Of a stretch of DNA of 49,373 bases, positions 23,086 through 32,231 are shown piece after piece (position 1 is the stretch's first letter; the number at the start of each line of letters is the position of its first letter). Made by a program: the position numbers and the translations under genes. Origin of the DNA: Chloroflexota bacterium (GTDB lineage: Bacteria; Chloroflexota; Limnocylindria; Limnocylindrales; CSP1-4); contig JAKAJU010000185.1 of the NCBI GenBank assembly GCA_021813655.1, forward strand, positions 1 to 49,373, in the 5' to 3' direction. The notes beneath the pieces are model-generated. The model had not been told where the DNA came from. It saw only the letters and a list, made by a program, of their open reading frames with translations, and ran no database searches.

Positions 23086-24267
23086 CTAGCTGCCCTTGAC
23101 GAGCGCGTCCACGTCCGCCTGGGTCGGCGTGAGCGGGACCTGGATGGAGCCGTCGTTGATCCCCTGGAGGGCGGTCTGCACGGCCGTCCACTCGTCGGAG
23201 GTGATGTTCTTCGTCTGCAGGAGCGAGATGCCCCCATTGTTCACGTCGAGGGTGTAGCCCTGGTTGCCGAAGGTCCCGCCGTTGATGTCGGCGATCGCCT
23301 GCTCGAACGTAGGGCCGAAGTTCCAGAGGACGGACGACAGGAGGACGTCCTTGTTGTCCACAGGAGACTTGTCGCCGATGACGTCGATGAACCAGACCTT
23401 GTCGGCGCCGGCCGGCGGCTTCGCCGTCTCGACTGCCTGCAGCATCCCGAAAGAGGCGCCATCGCCCATCCCGAAGACGACGTCAGCGCCCCCGGAGATC
23501 ACGGTTTCCGTCACGCGCTTGCCGCCCGCCGCGTCGGCGTAGCCCGCCTGGCCGATCTGGGCCTGCAGGATCTTGATGCTCGGGTTGACAGACTTGGCGC
23601 CCGCGACGAACCCGCCGGCCTGCTTGTGCCAGTTCGTGTCGTCGGCCGAGATAACGATGCCGAGGGTGCCGGTCTTCGACGCCTTCGCGGCCAGCACGCC
23701 GGCGAGATAGGCGCCGTTCTGGCTATTCGTCTCGATGTCGGCTACGAGACCGGGCTTCGTCGCCGACGGGGAGTCGTAGACGACGACGGGGACGTTGTTC
23801 TCGGCCGCGAACTGCGGGGCCGCGGTGTTGTAGCCGGAGGCCTGCGCGACGATGAACTTCGCGCCGCCGTCGGCGAGCTGGCGGAGGATCGGAGCCGGGT
23901 CGTCATAGCCCGCCCCGTCGGCGATCTGGAGCTGCGCGCCGACGGAGGCGGCGGCGTCGCGGGCGCCCTGCACGCCCTGCTGGTTCCAGCCGTAGTCGTT
24001 CGCCTTCTCCGGCGTGATGATTCCCATGTTCGTCACCGTGTTCGCGACGCTCGGCGCGGCCGTCGCGGGAGCCTCCGTCGCCGGCGCAGCCGTCGCGGGA
24101 GCCTCCGTCGCCGGCGCAGCCGTCGCGGGAGCCTCCGTCGCCGGCGCAGCCGTCGCGCTCGGGGCGGGCGTCGCAGCGCTCGACGAGCAGGCTGCCACGA
24201 GAACCGTGACCGCCGCCAACCCGGCGGCCCAGGCACCCAGCCCGGAGTGAGTGGTGCGGACTCGCAT
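23086..24267 (-). CDS. BMP family ABC transporter substrate-binding lipoprotein
   Basis: Lipobox VLVAACSSS, Ala/Pro/Thr linker, then NMGIITPEKANDYGWNQQGVQGARDAAASVG BMP-type domain. Confidence 0.9.
   Translation of the reverse strand: MRVRTTHSGLGAWAAGLAAVTVLVAACSSSAATPAPSATAAPATEAPATAAPATEAPATAAPATEAPATAAPSVANTVTNMGIITPEKANDYGWNQQGVQGARDAAASVGAQLQIADGAGYDDPAPILRQLADGGAKFIVAQASGYNTAAPQFAAENNVPVVVYDSPSATKPGLVADIETNSQNGAYLAGVLAAKASKTGTLGIVISADDTNWHKQAGGFVAGAKSVNPSIKILQAQIGQAGYADAAGGKRVTETVISGGADVVFGMGDGASFGMLQAVETAKPPAGADKVWFIDVIGDKSPVDNKDVLLSSVLWNFGPTFEQAIADINGGTFGNQGYTLDVNNGGISLLQTKNITSDEWTAVQTALQGINDGSIQVPLTPTQADVDALVKGS
24059..24148. repeat. Tandem repeat, 3 copies of a 30-bp unit, inside the BMP lipoprotein linker
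   Basis: Three exact copies of gccgtcgcgggagcctccgtcgccggcgca, encoding the repeated linker APATAAPATE on the minus strand. Confidence 0.9.
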
Positions 24268-24382
24268 GTCGTCTCCTCCTCCGATTCCCAAGGGGTTCGC
24301 CCGGATCGCGCCGTTCAGGCGCGCCGCGACGTCCCGGCTCGTCGCTCGTGGACCGTGTTCTCTCCCTGATCCAGCACCGCCC

Positions 24383-25138
24383 TCATGCCGCCACCGTGTC
24401 GGGCATCGCGTCACGGAAGAACAGCCGGCGGCCGTTCTCTCCGAGGACTCGCGAGAGGTCCTCACCCTCGACGCCGCTTACGCGGGCCTTCGAGAGCTCC
24501 ACGGTGGGGTGGTGGAATGGCGCATCCGAGCCGTAGAGGACGCGGTCGGCTCCGACGCGCTCGACCGCCTCGCGGATCTTCGTGTGCATCGGCATCCCGG
24601 AGGTCTCCAGGTAGACGTTCGGGTTGCGCGCGGCAACGTCGATCGCGGCGTTGATGTAGACGATGTTCCCGTGCCCCATGTGCCCGAGGATCACCCGGGC
24701 CGCCGGGAAGCGGACGATGAGCTCCTCGATGCTCCACGGCAGGGTGAAGATCGGGTGTCCGCAGTGAATCAGCGCCGGAAGGTCCCGCTCGATGAGCAAC
24801 TCCACGACCGGGTGGACCGCCGGGTCGTCCGGGTGGTAGCCGTCGAGGAGGGGATGGAGCTTCACCCCGCGGAAGCGCGAGCCGGGCTCATCGAGCAGGC
24901 GGCGCGTCGTCGCGACGGCGCCGGGGTCGCGCGGATTAGCCCAGACGAGGCCGTACAGGCCCGGTGTGGACGAGACGATCCGCCGCACGAGGTCGTTGTC
25001 CGGGTGGAAGATGAGGCCCGTGTCGATCCCGTGATCGCGCATCAGCGCGACGAGGCCGTCACCGTCGATCCCGACGTTGAACATCGGGAACTCGCCAGCG
25101 TGCATGTGGCTGTCGATGATCATCTGGCCGTGCGCCAC
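24383..25138 (-). CDS. Amidohydrolase (amidohydrolase_2 / TIM-barrel metal-dependent hydrolase)
   Basis: IIDSHMHAGEF, FRGVKLHPLLDGY, ALIHCGHPIF, VILGHMGHGN, VLYGSDAPFHHP. Confidence 0.85.
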   Translation of the reverse strand: MAHGQMIIDSHMHAGEFPMFNVGIDGDGLVALMRDHGIDTGLIFHPDNDLVRRIVSSTPGLYGLVWANPRDPGAVATTRRLLDEPGSRFRGVKLHPLLDGYHPDDPAVHPVVELLIERDLPALIHCGHPIFTLPWSIEELIVRFPAARVILGHMGHGNIVYINAAIDVAARNPNVYLETSGMPMHTKIREAVERVGADRVLYGSDAPFHHPTVELSKARVSGVEGEDLSRVLGENGRRLFFRDAMPDTVAA

Positions 25139-25198
25139 ACAGGCGCGGAACGGCTGGTGGAAACGGAGCGCGTACCTCGGGCATTCATCGTGCGGCGT

Positions 25199-25227
25199 AG
25201 TATGTTGCCGAGCGTGTTGACAGTCAA
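25199..25227 (-). promoter_or_regulatory. Predicted minus-strand promoter of the amidohydrolase-transporter-PPAT operon
   Basis: On the minus strand: TTGACT - 17 bp - CATACT; the -35 lies inside the palindrome. Confidence 0.5.
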
Positions 25228-25230
25228 CAC
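25214..25230. promoter_or_regulatory. Perfect palindromic operator GTGTTGAC-A-GTCAACAC
   Basis: Identical to 6151-6167; lies between the divergent amidohydrolase and gntR genes. Confidence 0.85.
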
Positions 25231-25281
25231 GAAGTTGAGGACGATGCCGGGACGCACATCAGTGTCGCAAGGGGGTCGTCG

Positions 25282-26082
25282 GTGCAAGGCGACGGCGGAG
25301 AGGGTCCACGGATGCCTGACTTCGAGAACCAGACTCTCTGGGAGAAGGTCTACCAGCACCTCAAGACGGAGATCCTGGAGAACCGGATCCCGCCGGGGAC
25401 CGTGATCCAGGAGGTCCCTCTGGCCGAGTCGCTCGGCGTCAGCCGGGGGCCGATCCGCGAGGCGCTGGGCCGGCTCGCGGCGGAAGGGCTCGTGACGGTC
25501 ACGCCGCGGCGCGGCACCGTCGTGACCGCCCTGACGAAGCGGGACTTCCTCGAGGCCTACCAGGTGCGCGAGGCGCTCGAAGCCCTCGCGGTCAGCCTCG
25601 CGGTCCCGCGTCTCACCGCGGACGACTTCGCCCATCTCGACCGCCTCATGGACGAGATGGACGCGTGCGCCGCGCGAGACGAGGTCACGGGCTTCTTCGA
25701 GGCCAACTCCGCGTTCCACGAGGCATTCGTCGTGGCCTCGGGCAACGCGAAGCTGCTGGAGATGTACCGCCTGCTCATCGGGCAGATGGGACCATACCGG
25801 CGCCCGTCCGCCTCCCTTCGCGGGAGCCTCGCGGTCTCGATCTCGGAGCATCGCGGGATCCTCGACGCCGCGCACGCCCGGGACACGCAGGCGACGATCG
25901 AGCTCGTGCTCGATCACGTCCGCGTCCCGCAGCGGCGGCTCCAGGCGATCTCCGATGCCCAGTTCCTCGACGAGGTCGCCGCCCGCTCGGCCGATGCTGC
26001 GCGTCCGGCCGGCGAGGGCGGGACCGGCGACGTGCAGGCTCCGGTGGCCGCGGCCACAGGGTCCGGGCGCGTCGGGGCCTGA
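25282..26082 (+). CDS. GntR family transcriptional regulator, FadR type with FCD domain
   Basis: LKTEILENRIPPGTVIQEVPLAESLGVSRGPIREALGRLAAEGLVTVTPRRGTVV wHTH; FCD-like effector domain. The start may be the ATG at 25312. Confidence 0.9.
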   Translation: MQGDGGEGPRMPDFENQTLWEKVYQHLKTEILENRIPPGTVIQEVPLAESLGVSRGPIREALGRLAAEGLVTVTPRRGTVVTALTKRDFLEAYQVREALEALAVSLAVPRLTADDFAHLDRLMDEMDACAARDEVTGFFEANSAFHEAFVVASGNAKLLEMYRLLIGQMGPYRRPSASLRGSLAVSISEHRGILDAAHARDTQATIELVLDHVRVPQRRLQAISDAQFLDEVAARSADAARPAGEGGTGDVQAPVAAATGSGRVGA

Positions 26083-26133
26083 ATCCGGTTCGTCCGGCCG
26101 GGTCGTGGCCCCACCCTCCGGTATCATCGCCGC

Positions 26134-26430
26134 ATGGCATCGCTCTCCCGCGGCGACGTCGAGCACGTCGCCCACCTCGCACGCCTCGGTCTCACGGACG
26201 ATGAGGTGGAACGTCTCCAGGGCCAGCTCAACCACATCCTCGACCAGTACGCGAAGCTGACAGCCCTTGACACCGACGCGATCGCCCCGACAGCGCAGAC
26301 GATCGAGCTCGAGAGCATCCTCCGCGATGACGAGCCGCGCCCGTCGTTCAGCGTCGACCAGGCGCTCGCGAACGCACCGGAGACGCACGAGGGCAGGGTC
26401 GTCGTCGCCGCCATCCTCGGGGGCGACTGA
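26134..26430 (+). CDS. gatC: Asp-tRNA(Asn)/Glu-tRNA(Gln) amidotransferase subunit C
   Basis: VEHVAHLARLGLTDDEVERLQGQLNHILDQYAKLTALDTDAI. Confidence 0.93.
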   Translation: MASLSRGDVEHVAHLARLGLTDDEVERLQGQLNHILDQYAKLTALDTDAIAPTAQTIELESILRDDEPRPSFSVDQALANAPETHEGRVVVAAILGGD

Positions 26431-26433
26431 TCG

Positions 26434-28023
26434 GTGTCCGGCGATCTCACGCGGCTCACGGCCCACGCCATGGCGGTCGCGCTACGCTCGGGAGAGACGT
26501 CGTCGGCCGACCTCGCCGCCGCGCACCTTGGCAGGATCGAGGCCGAGGACCACGGCCTCCACGCGTGGCTCGCCGTCGACCCTCCGGCCGTCCTCGCCGC
26601 GGCGCGGGAGGCGGACGCCGCGCTCGCCCGGGCCCGCGCGGAAGGGCCCGCCGCGCTCGCAGCCCTCCACCCCCTCCATGGCGTGCCGGTCGCGCTGAAG
26701 GATCTCGTCTCGGTCCGCGGCATGCAGTGCACGGCCGGATCCCGGATCCTCGAGGGATACCGCGCCCCGTACGACGCGCATGTCACGGAGCGGCTCCGCG
26801 CCGCGGGCGCCGTCATCCTCGGCAAGACGAACATGGACGAGTTCGCGATGGGCTCGTCCACGGAGCACTCCGCATACGGTCCCACGTCCAACCCGTGGGA
26901 CCTCGACCGCGTGCCGGGCGGGTCGTCCGGCGGATCGGCCGCCGCCGTCGCGGCGTTCGAGACGCCGCTCGCGCTCGGGACGGACACCGGCGGCTCCATC
27001 CGCCAGCCCGGGTCCCTCTGCGGGATCGTGGGGATGAAGCCAACGTACGGGCGCGTCTCGCGCTACGGGATCGTCGCGTACGCCTCCTCGCTCGACCAGG
27101 TCGGGCCGTTCGCCCGCGACGTGCGCGACGCGGCGGCGCTCCTCCATGCGATCGCGGGCCGCGACGCCCGGGATTCGACCTCGGCCCCTGTTCCGGTCCC
27201 GGATGGGCTGCTCCATCTCCCGGCGTCGGACGACGAGGCGGCGGCCGGCCTGCGGGGGCTGCGGCTCGGCCTCCCGCGCGAGTACTTCGTCGAGGGGACG
27301 GAGGCGGGGACGGAGGCGCGGCTCCGCGAGGCCGTCGCGGTCCTCGAGGCCTCGGGCGCGCACGTGGACGAGGTCTCGCTCCCGCACACGGACTACGGCC
27401 TCGCCGCCTACTACATCGTGGCCCCCGCCGAGGCCAGCGCGAACCTCGCCCGCTACGACGGGATCCGCTACGGGCTCTCGGTCCGCGTGGGCGACGTTCT
27501 CGGCGACTACCTCGCGACGCGCGGCCGCGGGTTCGGACCCGAGGCGAAGCGTCGGATCATGCTCGGGACGTACGCGCTGTCGGCCGGCTACTACGAGGCG
27601 TTCTACGGCAAGGCGCAGAAGGTCCGTACGCTCATCAAGGGGGACTTCGACGCCGTCTGGGCATCGGGCGTGGACGCGATCGTCGCGCCCACGAGTCCGA
27701 CCGTCGCCTGGAAGCTCGGCGCGAAGCTCGACGACCCGGTCGCGATGTACCTCTCCGACGCGTGCACGCTTCCCGTCAACATGGCAGGCCTGCCCGGCGT
27801 CTCGATCCCGGCCGGGCTCTCCGATGGGCTGCCGGTGGGCCTGCAGCTCATCGGCCGGCCGTGGAGCGAGCTCGACCTCCTCCGCATCGCGCGGGGCTAC
27901 GAAGGGATCACCGCGACGGCGGCCTGGCGGACCGTCGAGCCGCACGGCCTCGCAGAGCTCCGGGCCGTCGGATGCCCCACGCCCACCGAGCGCGCCGCCG
28001 CGCTCGGCGCCGGCGACCGCTGA
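26434..28023 (+). CDS. gatA: Asp-tRNA(Asn)/Glu-tRNA(Gln) amidotransferase subunit A
   Basis: Amidase signature: [58 protein letters not shown] start. Confidence 0.95.
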   Translation: MSGDLTRLTAHAMAVALRSGETSSADLAAAHLGRIEAEDHGLHAWLAVDPPAVLAAAREADAALARARAEGPAALAALHPLHGVPVALKDLVSVRGMQCTAGSRILEGYRAPYDAHVTERLRAAGAVILGKTNMDEFAMGSSTEHSAYGPTSNPWDLDRVPGGSSGGSAAAVAAFETPLALGTDTGGSIRQPGSLCGIVGMKPTYGRVSRYGIVAYASSLDQVGPFARDVRDAAALLHAIAGRDARDSTSAPVPVPDGLLHLPASDDEAAAGLRGLRLGLPREYFVEGTEAGTEARLREAVAVLEASGAHVDEVSLPHTDYGLAAYYIVAPAEASANLARYDGIRYGLSVRVGDVLGDYLATRGRGFGPEAKRRIMLGTYALSAGYYEAFYGKAQKVRTLIKGDFDAVWASGVDAIVAPTSPTVAWKLGAKLDDPVAMYLSDACTLPVNMAGLPGVSIPAGLSDGLPVGLQLIGRPWSELDLLRIARGYEGITATAAWRTVEPHGLAELRAVGCPTPTERAAALGAGDR

Positions 28024-28037
28024 GAGGAAGGACCGCG

Positions 28038-29315
28038 ATGGCATCGTCGTCGATCGGGACCGGCACAGGGGGCGCCGACGAGAGGGTCGTGCCTCGCTTC
28101 TCGGAGGGTGCCCTCGCGCGACGCGTCCTCGACGTCCCGCCCTCGGGGATCCGGCGCTTCTTCGACATCGCCGCGACGATGCACGACGTCATCAGCCTCG
28201 GGATCGGCGAGCCGGACTTCGACACGCCGTCAGACATCGTGGAGGCGGGCGTCGCGAGCCTCCGGGCCGGCCGCACGCACTACTCGAGCAACTACGGGAC
28301 CCGCGAGCTTCGGCAGCACCTCTCCGAGCACCTCGCGACGCTGTACGGGGTCCGCTACGACCCGGACCGCGAGATCATCATCACGGTCGGCGCGTCCGAG
28401 GCGGTGGACATCGCCGTCCGCGCGACCGTCGACCCGGGCGACGAGGTGATCCTCCACGAACCGTCCTACGTCGCGTACACGCCCGCGATCGTCTTCGCGG
28501 GCGGTGTCCCGGCCTTCGTCCCGACCCGGATCGAGGACGACTTCGCCCTCGACCCGGACGCAGTCGAGGCAGCGATCGGCCCTCGGACGCGCGCCATCTT
28601 CCTCGGCTACCCGTGCAACCCGACCGGCGCCGTGCTGCCGGACGATGTCCAGGACCGGATCGCGGAGATCGCCGTCCGTCACGACCTGCTCGTCTACTCG
28701 GACGAGATCTATGACCGCCTCGTGTACGGCGGCCACCGGCACCGGGCGATGAGCGCGCTGCCCGGGATGCGCGAGCGGACGATCCTCATGGGCGGCTTCT
28801 CCAAGGCCTATGCGATGACCGGGTGGCGCGTCGGGTGGCTCTGCGCGCCGGCCCCGCTCACCGAGGGGATCGTGAAGGTCCACCAGTACGCGATCATGTC
28901 CGCGCCCACGACCGCCCAGGACGCGGCCGTCCACGCCCTCAAGCATGGGGAGGACGACGTCGCCCGCATGCGCGCGGAGTACGACCGCCGGCGCCGGGTC
29001 ATCGTGGACGGGTTCAACGCGATCGGCCTGACGACGTTCGAGCCCCGCGGAGCGTTCTACGCCTTCCCGCGGATCTCCTCGACGGGCCTCGACAGCGAGA
29101 CGTTCGCGATGCGCCTCCTCGAGGAGGAGAAGGTCGCCGTCGTCCCGGGCAACGCCTTCGGGCCGTCCGGCGAGGGGCACGTGCGCGCGTGCTACGCGAC
29201 GTCCGAGGAGAGCATCCGGGAGGCGATCCGGCGGATGGCGCGCTTCGTGACCGGCCTCCGCGAGGAGGCGAACCTCGAGATGCTCGACCGGTATGACATC
29301 GGGGACGCGGACTGA
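28038..29315 (+). CDS. Class I/II pyridoxal phosphate-dependent aminotransferase
   Basis: ISLGIGEPDFDTPSDI, YPCNPTGAVL, YSDEIYDRLVYGG, MGGFSKAYAMTGWRVG. Confidence 0.92.
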   Translation: MASSSIGTGTGGADERVVPRFSEGALARRVLDVPPSGIRRFFDIAATMHDVISLGIGEPDFDTPSDIVEAGVASLRAGRTHYSSNYGTRELRQHLSEHLATLYGVRYDPDREIIITVGASEAVDIAVRATVDPGDEVILHEPSYVAYTPAIVFAGGVPAFVPTRIEDDFALDPDAVEAAIGPRTRAIFLGYPCNPTGAVLPDDVQDRIAEIAVRHDLLVYSDEIYDRLVYGGHRHRAMSALPGMRERTILMGGFSKAYAMTGWRVGWLCAPAPLTEGIVKVHQYAIMSAPTTAQDAAVHALKHGEDDVARMRAEYDRRRRVIVDGFNAIGLTTFEPRGAFYAFPRISSTGLDSETFAMRLLEEEKVAVVPGNAFGPSGEGHVRACYATSEESIREAIRRMARFVTGLREEANLEMLDRYDIGDAD

Positions 29316-29316
29316 C

Positions 29317-30846
29317 GTGGCCCCCGCCGACGGCCTCGCGGCCGTGCTCGAGCGATACGAGCCCGTCATCGGGATCGAGGTCCACGCGCAGCTGCGGACC
29401 GCGTCGAAGATGTTCTGCGCCTGCGCGTCGGCCGGCGACGACGCGGCGCCGAACACCCGCACGTGCCCGGTCTGCCTGGGCCTCCCCGGCGCGCTGCCCG
29501 TCCTCAACAGGCGGGCGGTCGAGCAGGTCATCGCGACGGGCCTTGCGATCGGCGCGACGGTCCCGCCCGCGACGCGCTGGGACCGGAAGAACTACGTCTA
29601 CCCGGACCTGCCGAAGGGATACCAGATCAGCCAGTACGACCTCCCGCTCGCCTCGAACGGGAGCCTGACGTTCGACACGAGCGCCGGCGAGCGGACGGTC
29701 CGGATCCGCCGGGCACACCTCGAGGAGGACACGGCACGCCTCGTCCACGCATCGCTCCCCGGCGGGCGGAGGGTCAGCCTGGTCGATTTCGACAGGTCGG
29801 GGATGCCGCTGATGGAGATCGTGACTGAGCCCGACGTGCGATCCGCCGAGGAGGCCCGCCGCTACGCGGAGGAGCTCCAGCGCGTCCTCCGGTACCTCGG
29901 CGTGTCGGACGCCGAGATGGAGCGCGGCCAGATGCGCGTCGAGGCGAACGTCAGCCTCCGCCCGCGCGGCACCGAGCCGCTCGGGACGCGCGTCGAGGTC
30001 AAGAACATGAACTCGTTCCGCTCGGTTGAGCGGGCGATCGGGTTCGAGATCGAGCGACAGGCGGCTGCCCTCGACGCGGGCGAGACGCTCCGCCAGCAGA
30101 CGCGCGGCTGGGACGACACGCGCGGCCTCACGTACGTGATGCGCGACAAGGAAGACAGCGAGGACTACCGCTACTTCCCCGAGCCGGACCTCCCGCCGCT
30201 GCGGACGGACGCCGCCTGGCTCGACGCGATCCGCGCCGGCCTGCCCGAGCTGCCCGCGAGCCGGCGGGCGCGCTACGTGCGGGACCTGGGGCTCTCCGCG
30301 TACGACGCCGGGGTCCTCACCGCGACGCGCGAGACCGCCGAGTTCTTCGAGGCGGCTGTCGCGGCGTCCGCGGGCGACGGCCGGCCGCGGGCGAGCGCAA
30401 AGGCGATCGCGAACTGGGTGACCGGCGAGCTCGCGCGGCTCGTCAACGCCGCAACGGGGACGCCGAAGGGCCGGATCGACCGGACCGGGATCGGGCCAGC
30501 CGACCTCGCGGCGCTCGCGGCGCTCGTGGAGGCGGGCGGCGTCTCGGGCACGAGCGCGAAGGAGGCGCTCGCGATCGCCTTCGAGACCGGCGAGGCGCCG
30601 GTCTCGGTGATCGAGGCGCGTGGCCTCGGGCGCATCGCGGACGGGGACGCGGTGCGCGCGGTCGTGGACGCTGTCGTCGCCGCGAACCCGGCGGCCGTCG
30701 CGGACTACCGCGCCGGGAAGGCCCAGGCGGTGGGCTTCCTCGTGGGGCAGGCGATGAAGGCGACGGGGGGGCGCGGGGACGCCGGGGCGGTCCGGGCGGC
30801 GATCCTGGCGCGGCTCGGCGCGACCGACACGGAGGGCGCGGCATGA
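29317..30846 (+). CDS. gatB: Asp-tRNA(Asn)/Glu-tRNA(Gln) amidotransferase subunit B
   Basis: YEPVIGIEVHAQLRTASKMFCAC, CPVCLGLPGALPVLN, KNYVYPDLPKGYQISQYD. The upstream ATG at 29293 is an alternative start. Confidence 0.95.
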   Translation: MAPADGLAAVLERYEPVIGIEVHAQLRTASKMFCACASAGDDAAPNTRTCPVCLGLPGALPVLNRRAVEQVIATGLAIGATVPPATRWDRKNYVYPDLPKGYQISQYDLPLASNGSLTFDTSAGERTVRIRRAHLEEDTARLVHASLPGGRRVSLVDFDRSGMPLMEIVTEPDVRSAEEARRYAEELQRVLRYLGVSDAEMERGQMRVEANVSLRPRGTEPLGTRVEVKNMNSFRSVERAIGFEIERQAAALDAGETLRQQTRGWDDTRGLTYVMRDKEDSEDYRYFPEPDLPPLRTDAAWLDAIRAGLPELPASRRARYVRDLGLSAYDAGVLTATRETAEFFEAAVAASAGDGRPRASAKAIANWVTGELARLVNAATGTPKGRIDRTGIGPADLAALAALVEAGGVSGTSAKEALAIAFETGEAPVSVIEARGLGRIADGDAVRAVVDAVVAANPAAVADYRAGKAQAVGFLVGQAMKATGGRGDAGAVRAAILARLGATDTEGAA

Positions 30847-31115
30847 GCATCGTCGGCCTCGCGCTCCTCGTGCTCGGGATCGTCCTGATCGCCGTCGGCT
30901 ACTCGCGCGCGGCGCCGGCGTGGCGGCGATACCGCCAGCTCACGGCCCAGGACGCGAACGTCCGACGCTACGAGCAGTGGCGGGGCGGCGTGCGCGGCGA
31001 CGAGAAGACGGGGGCTTCCGTCGCGATGGACGTGCTCCGGCGCCGTGCGCGCCTCTGGGGGCTCGTCGCGGTCGGCGGGTTCGTCCTCGTGTTCGTCGGG
31101 TTCGTCCTGCGGTAG
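30843..31115 (+). CDS. Small two-TM membrane protein
   Basis: MSIVGLALLVLGIVLIAVGY...LWGLVAVGGFVLVFVGFVLR; ATGA overlap with gatB. Confidence 0.6.
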   Translation: MSIVGLALLVLGIVLIAVGYSRAAPAWRRYRQLTAQDANVRRYEQWRGGVRGDEKTGASVAMDVLRRRARLWGLVAVGGFVLVFVGFVLR

Positions 31116-31200
31116 GCCCGCGCGGGACGTCAGGGGCGGGCTCGTTCCCGCGGGCACCCCGACCGGGGCGCACGCTCAGGACGTCCGGCCTGCCCGACCG

Positions 31201-31713
31201 TCAGGCGGTCCCGCGGCCGCGCGGCTCGCCCGGACCGAAGACGCGACCGTCCTCGATGAGGGTGCACCGGTCCATGACGACGGCGAGACCCCCATCGTGC
31301 GCGATCTGGGCAGCCTCCCAGCTGACGACGCCGAGCTGCAGCCACAGGCACCGCGCCCCGGCATCCACCGCCTCGCGCGCGTGGGGCGGGGCCTCCTCGG
31401 GTCGCCGGAAGACGTCCACGATGTCGACCGGTCCCGTCGCGGCGACCGCGTCGGCGAGCGTGGGGTAGGCGCGGATGCCGGCCACCTCCTCAGCGGTCGG
31501 CGTCACCGGCACCACGTCCCAGCCCCGCCGCACGAGGCTGACGAGGACGTCGTGGCTGGGGCGCGCCGGGTTCGTGGACGCGCCGATCAGGGCGATGCGC
31601 CAGCTCGCGCGCAGCAGCGTCGCGATCCCGGCGTCATCGAGAAGAGGGACCGACCAGCGGCCCTCCTGGAGGTCGAGGATCTCGCGTGCCCGCCGGCGCT
31701 CGTCGTCGGTCAT
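31201..31713 (-). CDS. CoA-binding protein (Rossmann-fold CoA_binding_2 type)
   Basis: WRIALIGASTNPARPSHDVLVSLVRRGWDVVPVTPTAEEVAGIRAYPTLADA...LWLQLGVVSWEAA. Confidence 0.85.
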   Translation of the reverse strand: MTDDERRRAREILDLQEGRWSVPLLDDAGIATLLRASWRIALIGASTNPARPSHDVLVSLVRRGWDVVPVTPTAEEVAGIRAYPTLADAVAATGPVDIVDVFRRPEEAPPHAREAVDAGARCLWLQLGVVSWEAAQIAHDGGLAVVMDRCTLIEDGRVFGPGEPRGRGTA

Positions 31714-32231
31714 CAGAAGCCGAAGCGCATGAGGATCATGCACGTGAGGGCGACGACGAAGAGGACGAGCTGGGCGAGACCAGCCGTGCGGAGGCGTCCC
31801 GCGAGCGCGGCGAACCGGGCGGGCGGGAGCCCGCCGGCTGTCGCGAAGGCCCACAGACCGTCATCGCCGTAGAGGCGGCGTGCCGTCCGGCCCACGATCC
31901 CGTCGCCGATCGCGAAGATCGCGAGCGCGAGCAGGATCGAGACGCTCCAGGTGATCCCGTAGGTGGAGGCGAAGTCGAACCCGGTCCCGGCGGCGTTCCG
32001 CGGCCCCCACCCGATCCCGCGCACGATGCCGAGGACGATCACGACCGCGCCGGCGATCCGCATCGCCATCGCCATCCGGGGCATGATCGCGCGGCCCACC
32101 TCCCGGGCGGACGCGGGCGGGATCCTCTGCATCGTCGGCATGAGCACGAAGGTCACGTACATCGAGCCGCCGAACCAGAAGACCGCGAAGAGGACGTGCA
32201 GCCACTGCACGGCGAACTCGAGCCAGTCCAT
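31713..32231 (-). CDS. Integral membrane protein (DUF2269/CopD-like)
   Basis: MDWLEFAVQWLHVLFAVFWFGGSMYVTFVLMPTM and further TM segments. Confidence 0.6.
   Translation of the reverse strand: MDWLEFAVQWLHVLFAVFWFGGSMYVTFVLMPTMQRIPPASAREVGRAIMPRMAMAMRIAGAVVIVLGIVRGIGWGPRNAAGTGFDFASTYGITWSVSILLALAIFAIGDGIVGRTARRLYGDDGLWAFATAGGLPPARFAALAGRLRTAGLAQLVLFVVALTCMILMRFGF

Noticed and set aside
24059-24148. CRISPR-like repeats
   Set aside because: 30-bp units are directly abutting without spacers and lie in-frame in a lipoprotein linker.
6190-24267. Purine catabolism cluster (XDH + PucG-like aminotransferase + BMP nucleoside transporter)
   Set aside because: No urate, allantoin or ureide genes; the aminotransferase, SDR, MBL and HADH proteins match B6 pathway blocks much better.
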